DNA of 64,000 bases from Tetramitus jugosus (Eukaryota > Heterolobosea > Eutetramitea > Acrasida > Vahlkampfiidae): NCBI GenBank assembly GCA_937625935.1, contig OW569347.1:186001-250000 (forward strand), given 5' to 3'. Numbering within the stretch: position 1 is the first letter of the stretch; every line of letters starts with the position of its first letter. This document shows, one piece after another, positions 40,719-51,336 of this stretch. The notes under the pieces are model-generated. The model searched no databases, was not told the DNA's origin, and saw only the letters and a list, made by a program, of their open reading frames with translations. Position numbers and translations under genes: made by a program.

Positions 40719-42566
40719 ATGAAAAAGGTGCTGTCGAATCTCTTCCTATGGAGGAGAGTACCAAGCAGTAACCAGCAACAGCAATCAACAGCAACTCAAC
40801 CACCTCAACAAGACACCACACGGCAACCCAACAGCACAGAAGATACTCTCACTGCCTCTGATCGTTCCGATTCATGGGCAAAACGCCGCCTCCAAAAAAA
40901 ATCTTCTTCCCGCCTGAGCGAAAAGTCCGAAAGTGGTTTACTGGACTGGAAAAATGAACCCAATCCGTTTGCTGCTGATTTACAGCGAAGACAGAGCTCT
41001 CGTCTCAGGAACACAGCAAATCAAGCTTCAGCAACAGCACAACAGCAAGCTCAACCCCAAAATCAGCAGCAGCAAGATGGTGATGATGATGATACAAACA
41101 CAGCAACAAGCGTAGGTGAAGTCATTGAAGACACATCCATGATGATGCTTGACAATGATGAAATGTCGTCGACAACCAACAATGGTATGACACCTCGTTC
41201 AGAGACCAACAATCCTGCAGCAGTATCATCACGAAGAAGACAACAACAACAGCAACAACGACAATCCTCAACGACACATGATGATCAATTGATATCGAAT
41301 CATCAGGGATCAGAGATTCACATGGCAGCTCTAATGGGTCAATTGGACATTATCAAGGATTTGATTCAAACCAATTTGATGCAAAGAGTAGTCAATGTCC
41401 ACAATATCAATAATAATAGCAATATGAATGACGATGATGATCAACAGAAACGAGTGGTCATCACACCTAGAGAATCCACTCATCTCATTCGACAATTCTG
41501 TGTGACTAAAAAGGGCGCAAACTTGAATACTCCACTGCATCTCGCTTGTTTCAAAGGACATTTGGACATTGTTCAATTCTTGGTTGAGGAGTGTGATGTG
41601 GATGTGGATGAGACCAACAAGGATGACTCAACTGGGTTGCAATGTGCATGTGCAAAGAATCAGAGACACATTGCCCAATATTTGATCACTCAGGGTGCAG
41701 ACCTCAAACACAGAGATCAATACGGTTATACTGCATTTCACATTGCCATGATTTCTCACTCGTTTGAGATTGCCAATGATTTGATATCGTTTGGAGCAGA
41801 GATTGATGCACGTCGATTCGATGGAAAAACAGCGTTGCACATGATGGCAGAACAAGGCAATCTTAATGGTGTGAAATTCCTGTTGAACACGCACAAGAGT
41901 GCATCGAGTTTGAACAGAGACCAGAAGGGAGATGTGCCCATTGCTTCAGCTATCAAGAAGAACAAGACGGAGGTTGTTCGGTTCCTGTGTCGTCATCATC
42001 GGTCTAAGATGACCATTAATCAAGTAGTTCGCATGAAGAATGAACTCGGTAGAAACATTTTGCACGTGGCTATAGATGATCTAGGCAAGGAGGAGAGTGC
42101 ATATGCGATGGTTCGAGTACTTATGGAGTTGCTATTCAAGGAGCAGACACTGCCGCTGGTTCATTTATTGTTGAGTCACGAAGATAAGGTACTCAAGTAC
42201 ACTCCATTGCATTTGGCAGCAAAGCGAGGATACGCACACGTGGTTCGGTTATTGTTGAGGACTGGTGCTCTGATCAATGCAATTGACGAGAAGGGCAATA
42301 CTGCTCTGCATCTGATACTGTTGGCCAAGCCTTCAGCCAGGCAAGATCATGTTCTCTTTGAGCGGGATCAGTTGCTGACTGTCAAGTATCTCGTTTCACA
42401 TCCAAAATGCAAGCTAGATCTAAAGAACAAGGCAAAGCAGTCACCAAAGTCTTTGATCAAGGCTCTGGCCAGAAAGGATCTAGCCTTGGTAATCAAGAAC
42501 AAGAAAAGGCTGAGAAGAGAAGCTGCTCCTTATTATAGCTTTAGTGGCAAGGCTCTTACGAGTTAG
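40719..42566 (+). CDS. Ankyrin-repeat protein
   Basis: 615 aa. Residues 1-185 are disordered and Gln/Ser-rich. About seven or eight ankyrin repeats run from about 195 to 580, for example NTPLHLACFKGHLDIVQFL, GYTAFHIAMISHSFEIANDLI, GKTALHMMAEQGNLNGVKFLL, YTPLHLAAKRGYAHVVRLLL and GNTALHLILL. A less regular segment (about 400-490) separates two blocks. No kinase, BTB, SOCS or TM domain is attached. It is probably a scaffold; the partner cannot be told from sequence. The C-terminus is basic. Confidence 0.9.
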   Translation: MKKVLSNLFLWRRVPSSNQQQQSTATQPPQQDTTRQPNSTEDTLTASDRSDSWAKRRLQKKSSSRLSEKSESGLLDWKNEPNPFAADLQRRQSSRLRNTANQASATAQQQAQPQNQQQQDGDDDDTNTATSVGEVIEDTSMMMLDNDEMSSTTNNGMTPRSETNNPAAVSSRRRQQQQQQRQSSTTHDDQLISNHQGSEIHMAALMGQLDIIKDLIQTNLMQRVVNVHNINNNSNMNDDDDQQKRVVITPRESTHLIRQFCVTKKGANLNTPLHLACFKGHLDIVQFLVEECDVDVDETNKDDSTGLQCACAKNQRHIAQYLITQGADLKHRDQYGYTAFHIAMISHSFEIANDLISFGAEIDARRFDGKTALHMMAEQGNLNGVKFLLNTHKSASSLNRDQKGDVPIASAIKKNKTEVVRFLCRHHRSKMTINQVVRMKNELGRNILHVAIDDLGKEESAYAMVRVLMELLFKEQTLPLVHLLLSHEDKVLKYTPLHLAAKRGYAHVVRLLLRTGALINAIDEKGNTALHLILLAKPSARQDHVLFERDQLLTVKYLVSHPKCKLDLKNKAKQSPKSLIKALARKDLALVIKNKKRLRREAAPYYSFSGKALTS

Positions 42567-42587
42567 CTAGTTTTGTTTTATGGAATG

Positions 42588-45329
42588 TTAGGTATTCACT
42601 TGTAAATTTTGGATATTGTGCTCTGGCAGCACATTATCTTTTTCAATTTGAATCGTTATGTCTGTGATGGAACACTTGCTGTAGAACATATTCGTGAGTG
42701 TCGTCAATAACTCTTGTTCATTCACTTGATTCTGTACCCTAACATGAATACTGCCGACATGCACACCTGAGCTCATTGTCCAAAAGTGCGTATTGTACAC
42801 CTCATTCACTCCACTCATGTGCTGAATCTCGTGAATTGTGTCACATAGTTTTTGCTCAGAATGTGATGGGAATCTCTGCAAGAGAACAGCAACCGAGTTC
42901 GACAGAAGAGGATAACTTGCCATCAAAATGAGCACAGAAATCATGAGTGAGCAGAGTGGGTCCGCCAAGAACCAACCATAGTATTGCATGATTATCGTTG
43001 AAATGATAACACCAACACTACCGAGCGCATCTGCCAACATGTGCAAGTAAACTCCATGCATATTTTCATCATCATGGCTATGTCCGTGATCATGGAAGAA
43101 CACCACACCCATCAGATTGATCAAAAATCCTAGAATTGAGACAATCAATAAACGATTTGTGTCCACTGTAGGTGGATCAAACACACGATGGAACGCTTCA
43201 ATAAAGATGTAGCTAGAAATAAACACCAAGAGTAGTCCATTCACAAATCCAGACAGATACTCATATCGACTGTAGCCATAAGTGTATGTTTGATTTCTTT
43301 TCCATTTGGACATGTACGCGCCATAGAGACCAATACCCAATGCTGCACAATCAAACAACATATGTGCTGAATCGGAAATGAGTCCTAGGGAGTTGCTCCA
43401 AATACCATAAAATAGTTCCACAAACATAAACAATAGATTCGCAACCAAAAAGATGAACAAGTATCTCGAGTCTCTGTTCGACATGATAAATTGCAAATAT
43501 ACAATGGTGCCATTGCGTATGCGACTTAACAATCGACCACTCTTCTGCGTGTTTCCACTCAAAAATTTGTACGGAGCTCCTTCGCCATTCATCGTAAACG
43601 ACGCAAATGGAACATATTTTTCGTTTTGATTAATGGTCAGATCATAGACAATCTTAAGGAACATGAGACTGGCAAGGGTGAAAGCCATCGACGAGCGCCA
43701 ATAAAACATGGAGATCATCACAAATGTCCAAAACATTCTCCAATATAGGTTAGGAACAAGCAACTGTGTAATATCGTTCGATTGAGAGGCACTTGCCGCA
43801 GTGTTCGAGTATGATACATGACACAATCGCTCAGTATAATATGGAACAGTGAGCAAACAGCATCCAAACAACATGGTTCTCAAAATGTGGAACAATGAGA
43901 TCAATTGAAAACTTGTTCTCAAGTTGATTAGAATGCATAGTACAATCCATGGAACAAGCATGAATGCAGCAGCAATAATCGTGATCCAATAAGCAGCACC
44001 TGGAATAGGCAACTGTTGGTCAAAGTGAATCTTCTTCATATCGACTTGAAGTTTCTTCACATGATTCTTTCTCAGCACCGTAGCAATCAACGACAACGTA
44101 AACAAGCCAAAATAATATGATTTGTGCATCAAATCGTTGAATGTGATTCGTTGACCCATGAGAGCTAATGTTTCGAACCAAGTGGTTGGATTCGTGGAAT
44201 CTGCTGTTGTTGTTGCTGTTTGAGCAAACATGAGAAACAGTGCCCAAACAAACATGATGACATGCACAGGTTGACCCATGTTCCTATATGTTGATTTCCA
44301 TCCTAGTGCACTGCCCAACAAAATGGCAACACAATGCTCAAAATATTGCATCATGAACAAGCGCGGATAAGCAAACACATGAAGTGCATACAGCCACATC
44401 ATTGTAGACACAGTGATCCACGAGGAGTGAAACAAGAGTTTTGGCAGGAAAAAGGGTGAGAGAATCGTGTTGCGCAGTGCACTCAAACCACTCATGTAAT
44501 CTCTCACGTCTTCACCACTGCCACTGCTACTGTGATCTTCATCGCGATGCTTGGATGAGAATCGTCTCCGTATCCATTGACGAACTGAAGCATGTTCCAT
44601 CAATAACCACCCAATTGCACCTCCCATCAAAATGAAAAATGCAACAACTGATTTGTTGAGCAATGGTACTCTTGTTGTCAATTGATTGATGACCGGATCA
44701 TCATTTTCAGTACCACCACTACTAACTATGAAATCATCCATGTTTCCTCTGCTGCTACTGCTGCTACTACTGCTACTACTACTACCTAAAAACCACATTG
44801 CCACTTGTTGAAGGAGACCTGTAGCTGCACGATCCACTTCACTACCACTGTTATTGTTAGTATTCAATAAATGGAGAGATGTAGATTGGTTCATGAGATA
44901 ATAGATGTGAAAGGCAGCCCATATCTGAATCCATTTACTGACTGACCAAATGATCCATTTTGTGCAAGTGATTGACTTTTGATGTATCCATTGTGAAGTA
45001 TTGGTATTGATTGTTGTGGTTGATAGAGTTGCACCACCAGTATTGCTCAATAGTCCTGTTGTTGCTGTTGTTGTTGCTGTAGTTGTAGTTGTAGTTGCTG
45101 ATGATGACGTACTGTTTTTTTGATGATAGTACAGGGATATGAATGTGAGAAATTTGAGAGTGATTGAGTGAACAAGAGTGAATAAATAGGATGGTTGTTG
45201 TTGATCATAGTGTGTAGTTGCTGATGATGATGATGAAACAGGTGATGATGATGATGATGATGATGTGGGAAGAGTAGTCGTTGATGTTGCCGAGGAGGGT
45301 GATGATTGGAAAATATCCTCGGAGAACAT
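42588..45329 (-). CDS. Zinc transporter, ZnT5/Msc2-type cation diffusion facilitator
   Basis: 913 aa. The C-terminal CDF domain (about 620-890) has the two HxxxD zinc sites, HMLFD in TM2 and HMLAD in TM5, with a His-rich loop (HDHGHSHDDENMHG) between TM4 and TM5 and a cytosolic C-terminal domain (THFWTMSSGVHVGSIHVRV). The long N-terminal half has many extra hydrophobic segments, as in ZnT5 and yeast Msc2, which load zinc into secretory-pathway enzymes with ZnT6/Zrg17-type partners. The first 130 residues and about 195-215 are Ser/Thr tracts. An ER or Golgi location is inferred from the family. Confidence 0.92.
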   Translation of the reverse strand: MFSEDIFQSSPSSATSTTTLPTSSSSSSSPVSSSSSATTHYDQQQPSYLFTLVHSITLKFLTFISLYYHQKNSTSSSATTTTTTATTTATTGLLSNTGGATLSTTTINTNTSQWIHQKSITCTKWIIWSVSKWIQIWAAFHIYYLMNQSTSLHLLNTNNNSGSEVDRAATGLLQQVAMWFLGSSSSSSSSSSSRGNMDDFIVSSGGTENDDPVINQLTTRVPLLNKSVVAFFILMGGAIGWLLMEHASVRQWIRRRFSSKHRDEDHSSSGSGEDVRDYMSGLSALRNTILSPFFLPKLLFHSSWITVSTMMWLYALHVFAYPRLFMMQYFEHCVAILLGSALGWKSTYRNMGQPVHVIMFVWALFLMFAQTATTTADSTNPTTWFETLALMGQRITFNDLMHKSYYFGLFTLSLIATVLRKNHVKKLQVDMKKIHFDQQLPIPGAAYWITIIAAAFMLVPWIVLCILINLRTSFQLISLFHILRTMLFGCCLLTVPYYTERLCHVSYSNTAASASQSNDITQLLVPNLYWRMFWTFVMISMFYWRSSMAFTLASLMFLKIVYDLTINQNEKYVPFASFTMNGEGAPYKFLSGNTQKSGRLLSRIRNGTIVYLQFIMSNRDSRYLFIFLVANLLFMFVELFYGIWSNSLGLISDSAHMLFDCAALGIGLYGAYMSKWKRNQTYTYGYSRYEYLSGFVNGLLLVFISSYIFIEAFHRVFDPPTVDTNRLLIVSILGFLINLMGVVFFHDHGHSHDDENMHGVYLHMLADALGSVGVIISTIIMQYYGWFLADPLCSLMISVLILMASYPLLSNSVAVLLQRFPSHSEQKLCDTIHEIQHMSGVNEVYNTHFWTMSSGVHVGSIHVRVQNQVNEQELLTTLTNMFYSKCSITDITIQIEKDNVLPEHNIQNLQVNT

Positions 45330-45567
45330 GTTGATACAAGATAATGTGTTGTGAGTGTGGCGTATGTGTTTCTCTCTCGTGAGCTATCACTACAACACGT
45401 TTTTGATTCTTGTTTGTGGTGTTGTTTGATCGAAGGTTGTCCTTCTGGCAGCTTAAAAATAGTCACTGACTGGGAAGGCGGGCGATTCCTTTTTACAGTT
45501 CGAACCGAAACTAAAATTCGTCCACGTCCAATCGGGAATGCACAAAAGTTGACCACAGTTTCCATCT

Positions 45568-48216
45568 ATGATACGAAAAGCATTTTCAAATTTGAAGTTG
45601 GATAAGGATGTTTTGATAGTGAATGAAGAAGACGATGAAGATTACACACCCAGCAGTGTCATTTCTTTCAAGGACAGTCCAATGAATTTTGTTCGGATTG
45701 CTGATCGAAAACCACTCGGCTTAAATAGCAAGAAGAAGAAGGAAAACTCAGTAAATAGCAAAGATGTCTTGCTAGAAATGTTTGAATTGTTTGGAGTACA
45801 TGCGGACGAGGAGGACATGGAGAGTCCTCGGAGAGTGCAGTTCTCACCAAGGAAGGAAACATCAGGGATTCCTATTCCATCCAGTCACCTCTCTATCTTA
45901 CTCTTGGGAACGCCAGTGGCACAATTGGAAGCAATGGTTGAAGCTGAACAATCTCGAAAGAAGAAGTACAATCAAAAAACAAAGCAGAGAAAGGTGACTC
46001 GAGAGGAGGAGAAAGAGAATGAAGCTAAGAGTTTTTTGCAAGGTTTCGAATTTAATAGTTTGATTTATCGAAGAATGAGGTACCAAAAGTTCAGACAAAT
46101 TATGATTGAGTCCATCTTTCACTCTCCCAGCAGAGGCAATATTGATAATCTTCTGGGTTACAATTCGAGGGAGAGATATAACAATTTCAAGATGACAGCA
46201 ATGGAATGCTACACCAAAATGTGTTACTTAGCTTCTCTAAGATGCCCTGAATGTTCAGTCGAGGAAGCTATCGAAAAGTGTTGTTTGCAGTACTTGGTGC
46301 CATATTTTTCCAAAACTTTGAATGCTGCCACGAAACTTCTCCGTGGATTTTGTTCCTGGATTACGGATGATGCAGATGTGGCAGCGATGTTCCATTTTTA
46401 TCAAGCACCTTTACATAGACTCCTTCTTCACTACAGCAAGAAGAATGTGGTAGATGGAGAGTTGTCTAAGACTGATCTGTTAATGGGAAACAATACTATG
46501 AGTTTAACTTCTCTTCTCGAGTTTGCCAAAGAATTCCAAGTTATTCCCAATTTTGTTCGAGAAAAGGAGCTCTGCTCTATGCATGAAGCGATAAAGAGTC
46601 TGAGTCAAACCTCAATCACAACGAACATCAACAAGCTATCACCAAATGAAGGTTCTTCTGTCAAAACGAATTTGAATATTAGAGAATTCACCGAAATCAT
46701 TGCAAGAATAGCTGGGCAATTGAAGAAAGAAGATACTATCCAGAATAAGTGTCGAGATATACTTGATTATTTGGAGATGAAGTATGTGGAGAAATATGGA
46801 GAGCCTATGTTGGAAGAAAAACTTCGAGTGTTACGAACCAGACTCACACGAAATAAGATAGATAGAACTCAATTAGAACTACACCTCGACTTTAACACGA
46901 TCACAGGAGAAAGTGGTGTGTTGATGTCAAAGGAGGAAGCAAATGCCCTCCGTGAACAATCGAACAAAAGAGAGGATGAAATAAGCACATCAACAGATGT
47001 TTTCTCATCTAAGAGAGGCCACGAACGCTTTCGTGAAAGGCACACGTTAATCGAAGAGAGTGACAAGAACCTGATTCTGCTTCTAGGCGAGGAGATAGGA
47101 AGGTTTCTGTTGGGACATGAACTCATTTTTCAGATATTCCAAATGTATTGCAGCGTAGAAGGGATGAACGACACTCAGAATGTGTTGTCACTTCGCCAAT
47201 GGCAAAGTTTGTACTCTGATCTTGGCATCCTCGAAAGTTTAGGAAAACATGTAGGGAATGAGGAGGAGACAGAAGATTTTTTAAACTCCCTCTTTGTTAA
47301 CAAATCCACTTTAGTTCTGGACAATGCACGGTACTTGACTTATCATGACTTGTTACATTCCTTGTACTCTATTTGGGAGAGAATTGGTGAAGGATATGCG
47401 ACGAAACTTAAAAATACTAGAAAGATTATGGACCTAGGCAACTTTGTTAAGAAGCACTTCAACTCTGGCAGCTTACACCTAGCAAGCTCTCGCATTTCAA
47501 GAGGAAACAATAGTAAAAATTTGGGAAATCGGTGTTGTGTACTTGGATCGGATTCTAGGTACTTAAAGATGCCGAAGAGAAAGGAGAGACTATTCGATAT
47601 CTTCAAGGGACCCAAGATGATAGCAAAGTGTCAGAATCAACCTGGTGTTGTGTTGTACGAGGGAAAAAACCCTAATGGCGATTCTTCGAATTGGGAAAGG
47701 TGTTCGTACATGACTCTTGTCATGCTTAACTTGGAAGATGAAGGAGTTGACTTCGAAGAAGAAACGAGATACCACATCCGGCTACATGCTTCTATAGCTC
47801 ACAGTTTTGATCAATTCCTAGAACGATTGCTAGACTACGGTTTAGATGTTATCGGATCTATTTATCCATTGCAAGTTTACTCTTCAAGGTTGGATGTCAC
47901 TCAAAGACAAGATCTCTTGGAAGTTAATCGAATACTTAATCTGGGGCGTTCGTGGCGTTTAAGGAATTCCCAGTTTAAGGTTGTGGGATTCCTCTTGGAC
48001 AGTCCCGGTTACTTTTGCTGTTTAGATTGGATTCCTGAAGCTGACAGTTTGTTCAGTGAGTTCTATTCGGTCACCATGTATATCAATCCAAGCGAGCCAG
48101 AGTTCACACAATGCTTCGATCTTTTTCACAAATGCAAGGACATTGCAGCTTTTCGCGAACGACTAGAAGAGAGGTCCATTGTTTGTGTTGGTTCACTTTA
48201 CAGTGTATTGAATTAG
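45568..48216 (+). CDS. Large unknown protein, 882 aa
   Basis: An uninterrupted reading frame from ATG 45568 with balanced, non-repetitive composition, so certainly a gene. The N-terminus has an acidic patch and phospho-type motifs (SPRRVQFSPRK). A helical region at about 130-360 is followed by a segment near 505-600 that resembles a degenerate EF-hand pair (FQMYCSVEGMNDTQNVLSLRQW, then NARYLTYHDLLHSLYSIWERIG). The C-terminal 220 residues (about 660-882) form a separate compact domain. No family recognised. It is divergent from the zinc transporter. Confidence 0.78.
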   Translation: MIRKAFSNLKLDKDVLIVNEEDDEDYTPSSVISFKDSPMNFVRIADRKPLGLNSKKKKENSVNSKDVLLEMFELFGVHADEEDMESPRRVQFSPRKETSGIPIPSSHLSILLLGTPVAQLEAMVEAEQSRKKKYNQKTKQRKVTREEEKENEAKSFLQGFEFNSLIYRRMRYQKFRQIMIESIFHSPSRGNIDNLLGYNSRERYNNFKMTAMECYTKMCYLASLRCPECSVEEAIEKCCLQYLVPYFSKTLNAATKLLRGFCSWITDDADVAAMFHFYQAPLHRLLLHYSKKNVVDGELSKTDLLMGNNTMSLTSLLEFAKEFQVIPNFVREKELCSMHEAIKSLSQTSITTNINKLSPNEGSSVKTNLNIREFTEIIARIAGQLKKEDTIQNKCRDILDYLEMKYVEKYGEPMLEEKLRVLRTRLTRNKIDRTQLELHLDFNTITGESGVLMSKEEANALREQSNKREDEISTSTDVFSSKRGHERFRERHTLIEESDKNLILLLGEEIGRFLLGHELIFQIFQMYCSVEGMNDTQNVLSLRQWQSLYSDLGILESLGKHVGNEEETEDFLNSLFVNKSTLVLDNARYLTYHDLLHSLYSIWERIGEGYATKLKNTRKIMDLGNFVKKHFNSGSLHLASSRISRGNNSKNLGNRCCVLGSDSRYLKMPKRKERLFDIFKGPKMIAKCQNQPGVVLYEGKNPNGDSSNWERCSYMTLVMLNLEDEGVDFEEETRYHIRLHASIAHSFDQFLERLLDYGLDVIGSIYPLQVYSSRLDVTQRQDLLEVNRILNLGRSWRLRNSQFKVVGFLLDSPGYFCCLDWIPEADSLFSEFYSVTMYINPSEPEFTQCFDLFHKCKDIAAFRERLEERSIVCVGSLYSVLN

Positions 48217-48483
48217 TCCGTCCCAATGCACAAAATCTGGAACAATCATCGAATCAGTTGCTCCACAACGCGTGGGAATTTTTCTGCGCGCATCCATACG
48301 AGGCTGTGGGGCTATCCATGTATGGTCAGAAACCACGCTTCTTTGGCGCAGACAGTTTCTCCTCTCTCACTTTTCAACAGCCACCAATCAATCCAAAAGG
48401 AACACGACACAACAAACAAAACAAAACAAAACCACAACACCAGTTCACTTCATCAACCTGCGACACCCACAAAACTCATTAAC

Positions 48484-49275
48484 ATGTCACGCATCACATC
48501 TGCAAGCAAACTCCTCTTCCGTCAATTGTTTGACCCAGAGAGCTCCACCTATACTTACTTGATTGCATGCCCACGCACCAGAGAAGCCGTCATTGTCGAT
48601 TCTGTCTACGAGCAAGTCGAAAGAGATGTTCAACAGATTGAGAGACTCGGTGTTCATTTGAAGGCCATTCTTGACACTCACGTCCATGCCGATCACATTA
48701 GTGGTGCCATTGGTCTCCATCATAGACTCAAGCTCCCATCCAATGTTCCCATCATTCACGGTCATAACAGTGGTGTGATTCTGAGAGAGGAACATGTGCA
48801 AGATGGAATTCGAGTGGATTTTGTGAAAGATTTGGACAAGGTTCAATTCGGTGATCGTTATTTGACTGTGAGAGAGACACCTGGTCACACGGATCATCAT
48901 TTGTCATTTGTGATGGACGATGAATCATTTGTGTTGACTGGTTGCTCATTGTATATTGGTAATTGTGGAAGAACTGACTTCCAAGGCGGTAGTTCTGAAC
49001 AAATGTATCACTCTATCAAGGATAAGCTATTTACCTTGCCTGATGACTGTGTTTTGTACCCTGGTCACAATTATCATGGATGTCTCTCTTCGACTATTGG
49101 TGAAGAGAAGAAGTTTAATCTCAGAATCCCAGAGAGTCAAACATTGGACGGATTCGTCAATCTGATGAACAATTTGAAATTGCCTCACCCAAAAAAGATT
49201 CACATCTCTGTCCCTGCAAACATTGTTGGTGGATGGCCAGCTGCTAGTGTACAACAAGATGGTGACTCTGCTTAA
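48484..49275 (+). CDS. ETHE1: ETHE1-like persulfide dioxygenase with an Asp-to-Cys change at an iron ligand
   Basis: 264 aa. Metallo-beta-lactamase-fold mitochondrial enzyme of sulfide oxidation. Start taken at ATG 48484 (MSRITSASKLLFRQLFDPES), matching the family start and giving a short Arg/Ser/Lys presequence; an upstream in-frame ATG at 48226 lies 9 bp after the previous stop and adds low-complexity sequence. HVHADH (66-71) and PGHT (His135) are intact, as is GRTDFQ. In human ETHE1 the third iron ligand is Asp154 in TGDAL; here the codon at 48943-48945 is TGC, giving TGCSL with Cys154. Iron binding by Cys, or loss of activity, is possible. Length matches human ETHE1 (254 aa). Confidence 0.93.
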   Translation: MSRITSASKLLFRQLFDPESSTYTYLIACPRTREAVIVDSVYEQVERDVQQIERLGVHLKAILDTHVHADHISGAIGLHHRLKLPSNVPIIHGHNSGVILREEHVQDGIRVDFVKDLDKVQFGDRYLTVRETPGHTDHHLSFVMDDESFVLTGCSLYIGNCGRTDFQGGSSEQMYHSIKDKLFTLPDDCVLYPGHNYHGCLSSTIGEEKKFNLRIPESQTLDGFVNLMNNLKLPHPKKIHISVPANIVGGWPAASVQQDGDSA

Positions 49276-49347
49276 GTCAATATCCATGGGAAGCATGAAA
49301 ACAATCAAGGATAATAATAAAATCTTTACTACGTGGAAGCGATCATT

Positions 49348-51066
49348 TTAGAAATCAGGAGCAAAAACGTTCGTTGATGAAGGTAGTTCGCTCATTGCCA
49401 CTTCATTGACGGATTCTTCAATGTTTTCCAGTTCGAAATCATCTTCAAAGTGAGTATCGAAACTGTCTCTGACAGCAACATCTGGAGAGTCCGTTTGACC
49501 TGGTGAATCATGCATTATTTGTGTCTCAGAGAGTCTCTTCTTCATGATTGGTAGTTTGGACTTCTCTGCTATCGCCTTTTGCACAGGTTTTGGGCTCTCC
49601 TTTTTGGAAACTTTAACGCTTGTTGGTGGTTTTGTTGTTGTCGTGGATTGTTTCTGCTCAGTTAACTTTTGTTTCGTCACACCTGAAGGATTAGAACTCT
49701 CCTTCTTTTGATTCGTGGGACTCTTTCCGCCCCCCGAGGTTTTAGCTTGTAAAATAGCAACCCTCAATTGTTTATCTTTTTCTTCCACCTGATTCCTCGT
49801 TTCTTCCAACTGCTGCTCGAGTTTCGATATTGTCTGTTTCAATTGATTCACCTGCATGGCTGCTTGTTTTCGGAATGATTCTTTAGAATTCATTTCAATA
49901 GCCAATTTCTTCTCTATTGTTTCTAATTGCTTGCTTTTTGCTTCTAAATCTTGTTCCAACTTCTTGCTCTCAACAATTCCTCCCTTGGTTAAGTTTGCTT
50001 GTTTCATTATCTCTTCCAAGTTTCTATATTTTGCTTCTGCTAACTCTAACATTTTTGACTTTTGCTCAACAATTTGTTTCGCTTTTTCATGATCCTCCTT
50101 GACCTTTCTCATCTTTTCCTTTATGAAATTAATTTCACTTTTCAATTGGGTCACAATCTTATCCGAGTCAGTATTGTAGCTCTCCAGAGCTTTTGACTGC
50201 TCTCTTTCAACATTCTTCAAACTCTTGTTCTCTTCCTTTAGTTTTTGTATCTTTAACTTCTTTGCTTGTAATCGGTTTTCGAGGGTCATGCTCCGGTCAG
50301 ACTCTGATGATGCTCCCAATCTTACTTTCAATTCATCATTTGATTTTTTGAGTATTACAATTTGATGCATCAAGTTCTTGATCTCCTGATCTGAAGCAGT
50401 GGATGGTAGCTTCTTAGGTCTAGCAATTTGAACACCTTTTCGGGCCAATTGCCTGTCCAAGGTTTCATTGAGCTCCATTAATTGATTCTTTAAAGTTTGA
50501 TTTGCCTCTTTCAGCATTTCAATAGTTCTACGGTCTTCTTCTCTAGATTCAGGAGTTTTCCTTCTTGATTTCTTCCTTTTCTTTGTTGAAGAGTCGATAT
50601 CAGTGTCATGATTGACGGCAACTTCAGGACTATCATGCTGCAGCACCTCTTCATCCAGTGTCAAAAATCTGGTCTTTCTTCCACCTTCTTGGGAAGAAGT
50701 ACTCATTCGTTCGTCCTCAAGCTCGTCTAAACCATCCATGTTATCCAAGACGCTGACAGAATTCAAATGATCAATTTCTGAGTCATTTTCTCTACTTTGT
50801 GACTCGTCTAAATGGCGATGATTCTTGGCCTTTTTCTTGCTACTTCTTGAACTTCTGGGCTTCTTTCCTTCCTCGATATCAATATTCGATGATTCTCCAT
50901 TCTCATACGAGTTGAATGTCTCTGTGATTGAACTCTCATCGTTTGGAATAGCACTACCCTGTTCCTTGTGATCGACGAAATGGTCCTCATCAGGTAGATA
51001 GTCAAAGTTCTCTGTACTAAAATCTATATCCTCCAAGTCAGTGGTGAAGTCAAATGATTCATCCAT
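49348..51066 (-). CDS. Coiled-coil protein, unknown (possibly cytoskeletal/ciliary)
   Basis: 572 aa. Residues 1-180 are acidic with basic nuclear-type clusters (KKRKKSRRK). A long coiled coil runs from about 180 to 445, with heptads such as LENRLQAKKLKIQKLKEENKSLKNVEREQSKALE. That stretch recalls lebercilin-type coiled coils, but such matches are weak for coiled coils in general. The C-terminus is Lys/Ser/Thr-rich then acidic. No motor, kinase or membrane segment. It is divergent from the prefoldin 3 gene across 270 bp. Confidence 0.75.
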   Translation of the reverse strand: MDESFDFTTDLEDIDFSTENFDYLPDEDHFVDHKEQGSAIPNDESSITETFNSYENGESSNIDIEEGKKPRSSRSSKKKAKNHRHLDESQSRENDSEIDHLNSVSVLDNMDGLDELEDERMSTSSQEGGRKTRFLTLDEEVLQHDSPEVAVNHDTDIDSSTKKRKKSRRKTPESREEDRRTIEMLKEANQTLKNQLMELNETLDRQLARKGVQIARPKKLPSTASDQEIKNLMHQIVILKKSNDELKVRLGASSESDRSMTLENRLQAKKLKIQKLKEENKSLKNVEREQSKALESYNTDSDKIVTQLKSEINFIKEKMRKVKEDHEKAKQIVEQKSKMLELAEAKYRNLEEIMKQANLTKGGIVESKKLEQDLEAKSKQLETIEKKLAIEMNSKESFRKQAAMQVNQLKQTISKLEQQLEETRNQVEEKDKQLRVAILQAKTSGGGKSPTNQKKESSNPSGVTKQKLTEQKQSTTTTKPPTSVKVSKKESPKPVQKAIAEKSKLPIMKKRLSETQIMHDSPGQTDSPDVAVRDSFDTHFEDDFELENIEESVNEVAMSELPSSTNVFAPDF

Positions 51067-51300
51067 TTTTCTGTGCTTTTCATGGACACTAGTTGTTCCG
51101 TAGTTCCAATGTGGCGCTTTTCACCGCCTGTTTCAATTTTTCCGCTCTGCTAAATTGCCCACCAATATCAATGGGAAGCCTCAAGGGTTTTATGGTCAAG
51201 AATTCTTGGCGGTGCAGAATATGATACCACCATTGCGTCCAAGGAAGTTCATCTCATCTTGGTTTGGCGAGATGAAACACAAAAGCGGAGTTTTTTGTTT

Positions 51301-51311
51301 TTTGGCGCCAA
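51301..51311. promoter_or_regulatory. E2F-like site TTTGGCGCCAA
   Basis: Lies 26 bp upstream of the prefoldin 3 ATG, in the divergent promoter shared with the coiled-coil gene. Same core as the palindrome at 13683-13694. Confidence 0.35.
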
Positions 51312-51336
51312 TCCAACAAACGCAAGAACCAAAACA

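Noticed and set aside
48226-48483. In-frame 86-codon N-terminal extension of ETHE1
   Set aside because: It starts 9 bp after the previous stop, is low complexity near its end, and the family start and a short presequence fit ATG 48484.
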